A stretch of DNA of 64,000 bases, from NCBI GenBank assembly GCA_036396795.1, contig DASWKF010000090.1:1-64000 (forward strand), given 5' to 3'. Under the pieces are notes generated by a model. That model saw only the letters and a program-made list of their open reading frames with translations, was not told where the DNA came from and did not search any database. Position numbers and translations under genes: made by a program. Of this stretch, positions 59,878 to 64,000 are shown in pieces; position 1 is the first letter of the stretch; every line of letters starts with the position of its first letter. The DNA comes from JAHEEM01 sp036396795. Its GTDB lineage: Bacteria > Pseudomonadota > Gammaproteobacteria > Steroidobacterales > Rariloculaceae.

Positions 59878-60537
59878 ATGCAAATGATCAAAGGTCTTTC
59901 GATTTTGACTGCGTTGGCGGCGGCGTTCGTAACACCCGCTTTCGCTCAGCAACAGCAGCCCATGCCCATGACTTTCTTCGTGACCAGCGACGGCCCGGGT
60001 AACGGCGGCGACCTCGGCGGCTTGGCGGGCGCCGATGCGCTTTGCCAGAGCCTCGCCGAATCCGCCGGGCGCGGCGATTCCACCTGGCACGCGTATCTGA
60101 GCCAGGCGCCGAGCGGCGGCATGGCGGCCGTTCACGCGCGCGACCGTATCGGCACGGGCCCTTGGCACAATGCCAACGGCGATCTGATCGCGGCCAACGT
60201 CGCTGATCTGCACGAGGACCGCAACAACGTTCGCAAGGACACGGCCCTGAACGAAAGCGGCGAAGAAGTGGAAGGCCGCGGCGATGAGCCGAACCGTCAC
60301 GACATGCTCACGGGCTCCGACTCGATGGGTCGTCTGTTCGACAACAACCCGGCCGTATCGACCTGCAACAACTGGACGAGCAGCAGCGACGAGCACACCA
60401 CGCGGCTCGGTCATCACGACCGCCTCGGCGGGCCGAACGCGTCGTGGAACTCCGTGCATACCTCGCGCGGCTGCAGCCAGGAAGCACTGGTCGGAACGGG
60501 CGGCGACGGTCTGCTCTACTGCTTCGCGATCGACTGA
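59878..60537 (+). CDS. Secreted lectin-like protein of unknown function
   Basis: The 219-residue protein has a signal peptide (GLSILTALAAAFVTPAFA-QQ) and a mature part opening with MTFFVTSDGPGNGGDLGGLA and GADALCQSLAESAGRGDSTW, a pattern known from secreted endostatin/C-type-lectin-like proteins of unknown role. Six Cys (ALCQ, STCNNW, RGCSQE, YCFAID) suggest disulfides. WTSSSDEHTTRLGHHDRLG is rich in polar residues that could bind metal. GGAG precedes the ATG by 8 nt. It is co-directional with the DUF6152 gene 44 bp upstream. Confidence 0.7.
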   Translation: MQMIKGLSILTALAAAFVTPAFAQQQQPMPMTFFVTSDGPGNGGDLGGLAGADALCQSLAESAGRGDSTWHAYLSQAPSGGMAAVHARDRIGTGPWHNANGDLIAANVADLHEDRNNVRKDTALNESGEEVEGRGDEPNRHDMLTGSDSMGRLFDNNPAVSTCNNWTSSSDEHTTRLGHHDRLGGPNASWNSVHTSRGCSQEALVGTGGDGLLYCFAID

Positions 60538-60578
60538 TCGCTGATCACTGCCGCGTTGCGGCGCCTGCGCATCTGAGC

Positions 60579-60604
60579 GCCCGCCGGCCTTTGCGCCGGC
60601 GGGC
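60579..60604 (+). terminator. Strong hairpin after the lectin-like gene
   Basis: GCCCGCCGGC (60579-60588) and GCCGGCGGGC (60595-60604) form a perfect 10-bp stem 42 nt after the stop, between convergent genes. There is no T-tract, so termination would need Rho or bidirectional pausing. Confidence 0.5.
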
Positions 60605-60622
60605 TCCGCTCGCAAGCCTTTC

Positions 60623-61714
60623 TCAACCCGACGGCTGCGCGCGCGATTCGGTCCCCGGTGCCGCCGAGGTCGTCTGCAAGCTGCAGCAGCCGGGGCGGCC
60701 GGACTCACGCACCCAGACCTCGAGCCACTCCGCGTAGCCGCGCTCCTGAAGCGCGCGAAACGTCGGCGTGGTCTCGAGCGCGTCCGCGCCGATCGAGTCC
60801 GCCCGTAGCTTCAGATGCGCGAACACCGCGCGCCCGCCGCGCCCGATAGAGGCATAGACGCCGGCCCGGGCGCTGCCCGGCATCGGTTCCGCGGCAAGCA
60901 GCTTGAGCCGAACCGAGTCGCGAACGTTGCCGCCTATGGTCAAGATCCGGCCGCTGGCCGGATCGAGCTCCACGACGAGGTCGCAATGGCTGCGCGCGCC
61001 CTGACCTAAGTCCCGCCGCCTTTCGGCGAGCGTCCGGTAGGCGCCTCGGCGCGCGCGGCAGAGCAGATCACCCGGCTCCACCGCGATCTCGCCGACCTCG
61101 TGGGCGATGAAGGCCGAGGGCAGGGACTCGTCCTCGCGCGCAAGAATCGCCTGGTCGATGTAGATGTAGTGCGCGATCGCACGCTCGAACTCGGCGTCCT
61201 CGTCGAGCCCGCCCTCGCACATGAGCCAGGAGATGAACGCCGCCGACCAGGGATCGCGCCAATCCGCGACAGTCCCCAAGGACCGGCTCCAGATCTGGTT
61301 CTGGCGCTCGAGAATCCAGCCGCCTTCGGGCGTCACCGCCCAGTAGCCGGCGATCGAGTCGGCGAGTCGGGCCAATTCCGGAGGCGAGAGCCGCGACCGT
61401 CGTCGAGCGTCTCGAGCGCGGCGCCGGTCACCGTCGTCGTCGGCTTCGGGCTGTGTCTCATCGGCGATGGCGAAGCCGAAATAAGCCCATTCCTGCACGG
61501 CGAGGTCGACGAGCCGTCGGCGCACCTGATCGCGAGAGACGCTGCGGCAGGCACGCTCTGCGACCGTCATCCGCCCGGGTGGACCGCTGACCCTGGCCGA
61601 CGGCGGCAGCATGTCGAATTGCTCCACCGGCAGGCGCTCGAACGGCGCCGGCTGGGCCGATACCGCCGCCGCCCAAGCCAGACCGGCGGCCAACGAGATT
61701 GCTATTGCTTTCAA
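60623..61714 (-). CDS. DUF2272 domain secreted protein
   Basis: From TTG 61714, with a strong GGAGGAG ribosome site, the 363-residue protein has a signal peptide (KAIAISLAAGLAWAAAVSA-QP), a first region ACRSVSRDQVRRRLVDLAVQ, EWAYFGF, and a catalytic-like domain with DPWSAAFISWLMCEGGLDED and FIAHEVGEIAVEPGDLLCRA, as in DUF2272 proteins (NlpC/P60-like Cys peptidase relatives). A Cys in WLMCEGG and His in SHCDLVVELDPASGRILTIG could be catalytic. It may act on the cell wall. Confidence 0.82.
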   Translation of the reverse strand: MKAIAISLAAGLAWAAAVSAQPAPFERLPVEQFDMLPPSARVSGPPGRMTVAERACRSVSRDQVRRRLVDLAVQEWAYFGFAIADETQPEADDDGDRRRARDARRRSRLSPPELARLADSIAGYWAVTPEGGWILERQNQIWSRSLGTVADWRDPWSAAFISWLMCEGGLDEDAEFERAIAHYIYIDQAILAREDESLPSAFIAHEVGEIAVEPGDLLCRARRGAYRTLAERRRDLGQGARSHCDLVVELDPASGRILTIGGNVRDSVRLKLLAAEPMPGSARAGVYASIGRGGRAVFAHLKLRADSIGADALETTPTFRALQERGYAEWLEVWVRESGRPGCCSLQTTSAAPGTESRAQPSG

Positions 61715-61864
61715 CTGGTCTCCTCCAGCGGCGGGCCGGCGCTCCCACAAGGCCCGCGCAGTGGCTCGATTCTACCCGCACATTGCGGCAATCGCCTATG
61801 GATCCCGCCGCCGATTTCGCTAAACTCTGTGCCGGGAGCCGGCCGGGATTATTCGCGCCCATTA

Positions 61865-62482
61865 ATGACGACTACGGGGTTCTCGCCACTGCTGATCGCC
61901 CGGTTGCTGACCAAGCCCTCGGCCGTATTCCAGCAGCTCGCCGATAGCCGGCCACCCGCGGCGGAGGTGTTTTTCAAGTTGGCCATCTGGCTCGGCCTGC
62001 TGCCGCCGGTATTCGCTTATCTCGGAGCCAGCCGTTTCGGCTGGAATCTCGGGGCGATCGAGCCGCTGTTTCTGCCGAGCCCGGTGCTGGCCGGTATCAG
62101 CTTCGCGTACTTCCTGACGCTGCTGTTCGGTTTCGTCACGACCGCGCTGGTCTCGCAATGGATGGCGACGACCTACGGGGCGCGTCATTCGCTCGGCATT
62201 CATTTCGCGATGATCACGGTCGTCGGCGCACCATTAGCGGTGGGCAGCGTCATTCATCTCTATCCGCACGTGTTCTTGAACGTCGTCGTGCTCGTGCCGG
62301 CCCTGATCTGGAGCATGTTTCTGCTCTACCGCGGCCTGCCTATCGTGCTGCGGATCAATCCGCAGCGCGGCATGCTCATGGCTTCGGCCCTGATCGCCTA
62401 CCTGCTCGTCGCCGCCGTGAGCCTGTTGGGGCTCACCGTGATGCTCTGGGGCCTGGGCATCGGGCCTCGAGTGGGCATTTAG
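61865..62482 (+). CDS. Yip1-domain integral membrane protein
   Basis: The 205-residue protein has an N-terminal helix with LLIARLLTKPSAVFQQLADS and five or six membrane segments (FKLAIWLGLLPPVFAYLGAS, LAGISFAYFLTLLFGFVTTA, VVVLVPALIWSMFLLYRGLP, SALIAYLLVAAVSLLGLTVM), as in bacterial Yip1-family proteins. The Pro-rich YRGLP motif is typical. It directly precedes ccoN with a 2-bp gap, so it may be co-transcribed with the oxidase genes; its role there is not known. Confidence 0.82.
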   Translation: MTTTGFSPLLIARLLTKPSAVFQQLADSRPPAAEVFFKLAIWLGLLPPVFAYLGASRFGWNLGAIEPLFLPSPVLAGISFAYFLTLLFGFVTTALVSQWMATTYGARHSLGIHFAMITVVGAPLAVGSVIHLYPHVFLNVVVLVPALIWSMFLLYRGLPIVLRINPQRGMLMASALIAYLLVAAVSLLGLTVMLWGLGIGPRVGI

Positions 62483-62484
62483 GC

Positions 62485-63918
62485 GTGGCGGCGGCAACCG
62501 AAGGCCACTACCACGATCGCGTCGTCACGGTGCTGGTGGTGTTCGCGATGGTCTGGGCTCTGGTGGGCCTGGCCGCGGGCGTTTACGTCGCCGCGGAGCT
62601 CGTCTGGCCGGGCCTGGACCTCGGTCAGCCGTGGCTGTCATTCGGCCGTCTGCGAACCTTCCACACCAACATGGTCATCTTCGGATTCGGCGTTCCGGCC
62701 CTGATCGCGACGGCGTTCTATAGCGTGCAGCGCACCAGTCACGTGCCGTTGTTCATGCCGGGTCTCGCGTGGTTCGTCTGTATCGCCTGGCAGGTCGCGA
62801 TCCTGCTCGGCGGTGCGTCGTTGTTGGCGGGGATGACCACGAGCAAGGAGTACGCAGAGCTCGAGTGGCCGTTCGATATCGCGATCGCGGTCGTCTGGGT
62901 GAGCTTCGCGATCGTATTCTTCGGCACGATTGCGATGCGCAAGGTGAAGCAGATCTACGTCTCCAACTGGTTCTACGGCGCGCTGATCATCGTCGTCGCG
63001 ATGCTGCATATCGTCAACAACCTCGCGATACCGGTGACCCCGACCAAGTCTTACTCGCTATACGCGGGCGCTCAGGATGCGCTCGTGCAATGGTGGTACG
63101 GCCACAACGCCGTCGGCTTCCTGCTCACCGGCGGGTTCCTCGGCATGCTGTATTACTTCCTGCCGAAGCAGGCCGATCGTCCGATCTGGAGTTACCGCTT
63201 GTCGATCATCGCGTTCTGGGCGTTCACCTACAGCTACATCTGGGCCGGCCCGCATCATCTGCACTACAACGCCGTGCCGGAGTGGGTGCAGTCCTTGGGT
63301 GTGGTCATGAGCCTGATTCTGCTGGCACCTTCGTGGGCGACGATGATCAACGGCATCATGACCGTCAGCGGCGCTTGGGAGAAGCTGCGCACCGACCCCG
63401 CCTTGAAGTTCATCGTGCTGGCGCTGGCGTTCTACGGCCTGGCAACCTTCGAAGGGCCGATGATGTCGATTCGCAGCGTCAACCTCGTCAGCCATTTCAC
63501 CGACTGGACCATCGGTCACGTGCACTCCGGCGCGTTGGGATGGAATGCGTTGATCACTTTCGGCACGTTCTATTTCCTCGTGCCGCGGCTCGTCGGCGCG
63601 GAGCTCTACAGTCGCAAGCTCGCCAACCTGCATTTCTGGCTCGCGTTGGCCGGCATCATGCTGTACCTGCTCGCGATGTGGGCGGCCGGCGTTTCCCAGG
63701 GTCTGCTCTGGCTCAGTCTCGACGAGCTCGGCGAGCTGCGCTTCAGCTTCACCGACATCATGGCGAGCATGGCGCCGTATTACATGCTGCGCCTGCTCGC
63801 GGGCGTCATTTTCCTCGCGGGCGCCGTGCTCATGGCGGTCAACCTGTTCTTCACAATCGCGGGCCGCGCGACGATCCGCGTGCGCCCGCCGCTCGCCGCC
63901 GAGCCGGCCTCAGGGTGA
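62485..63918 (+). CDS. ccoN: cbb3-type cytochrome c oxidase subunit I
   Basis: The 477-residue subunit carries the heme and copper ligands of CcoN: GRLRTFHTNMVIFGFGVPAL, QWWYGHNAVGFLLTGGFLGM (CuB His), WAGPHHLHYNAVPEWVQSLG (two CuB His), FTDWTIGHVHSGALGWNALI (high-spin and low-spin heme His). About 12 membrane segments. It reduces oxygen to water at low oxygen tension. GTG 62485 follows the Yip1 stop by 2 bp. Length is normal. Confidence 0.95.
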   Translation: MAAATEGHYHDRVVTVLVVFAMVWALVGLAAGVYVAAELVWPGLDLGQPWLSFGRLRTFHTNMVIFGFGVPALIATAFYSVQRTSHVPLFMPGLAWFVCIAWQVAILLGGASLLAGMTTSKEYAELEWPFDIAIAVVWVSFAIVFFGTIAMRKVKQIYVSNWFYGALIIVVAMLHIVNNLAIPVTPTKSYSLYAGAQDALVQWWYGHNAVGFLLTGGFLGMLYYFLPKQADRPIWSYRLSIIAFWAFTYSYIWAGPHHLHYNAVPEWVQSLGVVMSLILLAPSWATMINGIMTVSGAWEKLRTDPALKFIVLALAFYGLATFEGPMMSIRSVNLVSHFTDWTIGHVHSGALGWNALITFGTFYFLVPRLVGAELYSRKLANLHFWLALAGIMLYLLAMWAAGVSQGLLWLSLDELGELRFSFTDIMASMAPYYMLRLLAGVIFLAGAVLMAVNLFFTIAGRATIRVRPPLAAEPASG

Positions 63919-63921
63919 TTC

Positions 63922-64000
63922 ATGAGCGGGCTTGATCTGCATCGCAGGCTTGAAGAAAACGCCGGGCTCTTGATCTTCGGGATACTCGTGGTATCGGCGA
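63922..64000 (+). CDS. ccoO: cbb3-type cytochrome c oxidase subunit II, N-terminus (cut by window end)
   Basis: ATG 63922 opens MSGLDLHRRLEENAGLLIFG, then ILVVSA, the typical cytoplasmic and transmembrane start of CcoO. It begins 3 bp after the ccoN stop, the conserved ccoNO order. The heme c motif should lie beyond the window. Confidence 0.85.
   Translation, partial: MSGLDLHRRLEENAGLLIFGILVVSA

Noticed and set aside
60579..60604. Standard intrinsic terminator
   Set aside because: The stem is perfect but there is no T-tract on either strand, so it is kept only as a hairpin with moderate confidence.

Overview
The window is high-GC DNA from a Gram-negative, aerobic or microaerobic bacterium, most likely a gammaproteobacterium. 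The lineage is inferred from the mix of an outer-membrane TonB receptor, a CzcCBA metal pump, cbb3 oxidase, GtrA/GtrB and several DUF6152/DUF6491/DUF5916-type proteins; no rRNA or tRNA gene was seen to confirm it. Genes are densely packed on both strands, often with ATGA/GTGA overlaps.

Layout. 1-3.3 kb: toxin-antitoxin region with a HigB/HigA-like pair and a 706-bp direct repeat carrying two DUF6516-type toxin/HTH antitoxin modules; each toxin copy has lost one base at a different place while both antitoxins are intact. 3.4-6.3 kb: a decaying stretch (broken DJ-1/PfpI gene, broken GlxA-type AraC regulator, frameshifted GNAT) mixed with intact OsmC and rhodanese genes. 6.3-7.7 kb: a Cys/Met-type PLP enzyme behind a structured leader. 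7.7-11.3 kb: GntR/ABC ATPase/FtsX permease. 11.3-14.3 kb: GtrB/GtrA and a PMT-like glycosyltransferase. 14.9-28.3 kb: a metal-resistance zone with a His-rich protein, intact czcCBA, a CDF exporter, and a second czc locus collapsed by a large deletion. 28.4-39 kb: DUF6152 proteins, ada with a 2OG oxygenase, an EamA exporter, copCD, dodecin, LysE, a GNAT, an FMN riboswitch with ribH, and mtfA. 39-44.5 kb: a DUF5916 barrel, an HTH-pseudoreceiver regulator, and a YfcC transporter behind a structured leader. 44.5-49.6 kb: LysR and an otsB-GH15-otsA trehalose operon. 49.6-55 kb: an atypical OmpR-type regulator with phased 11-bp repeats, a secreted lipoprotein and a TonB receptor. 55-58.3 kb: arsenic genes (acr3, arsR), a GST and a cyclase-family protein. 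58.6-64 kb: secreted proteins of unknown role, DUF2272, Yip1 and the start of ccoNO.

The most interesting signal is a family of three related transcription attenuators on the minus strand (7507-7684, 32564-32753, 37279-37461). Each has a promoter whose -10 box lies 7 nt before the ATG of a short upstream ORF (so the uORF is probably leaderless), a uORF ending in a shared Thr-Ala-stop (HRRWTA in two of them), four alternating GACTGCC/GGCAGTC segments able to form two exclusive folds, and a terminator just before the main gene. They precede a PLP lyase, an EamA exporter and a GNAT, which suggests a small regulon for removing a toxic metabolite or amino-acid analogue. I do not recognise this element among known riboswitches or leaders.
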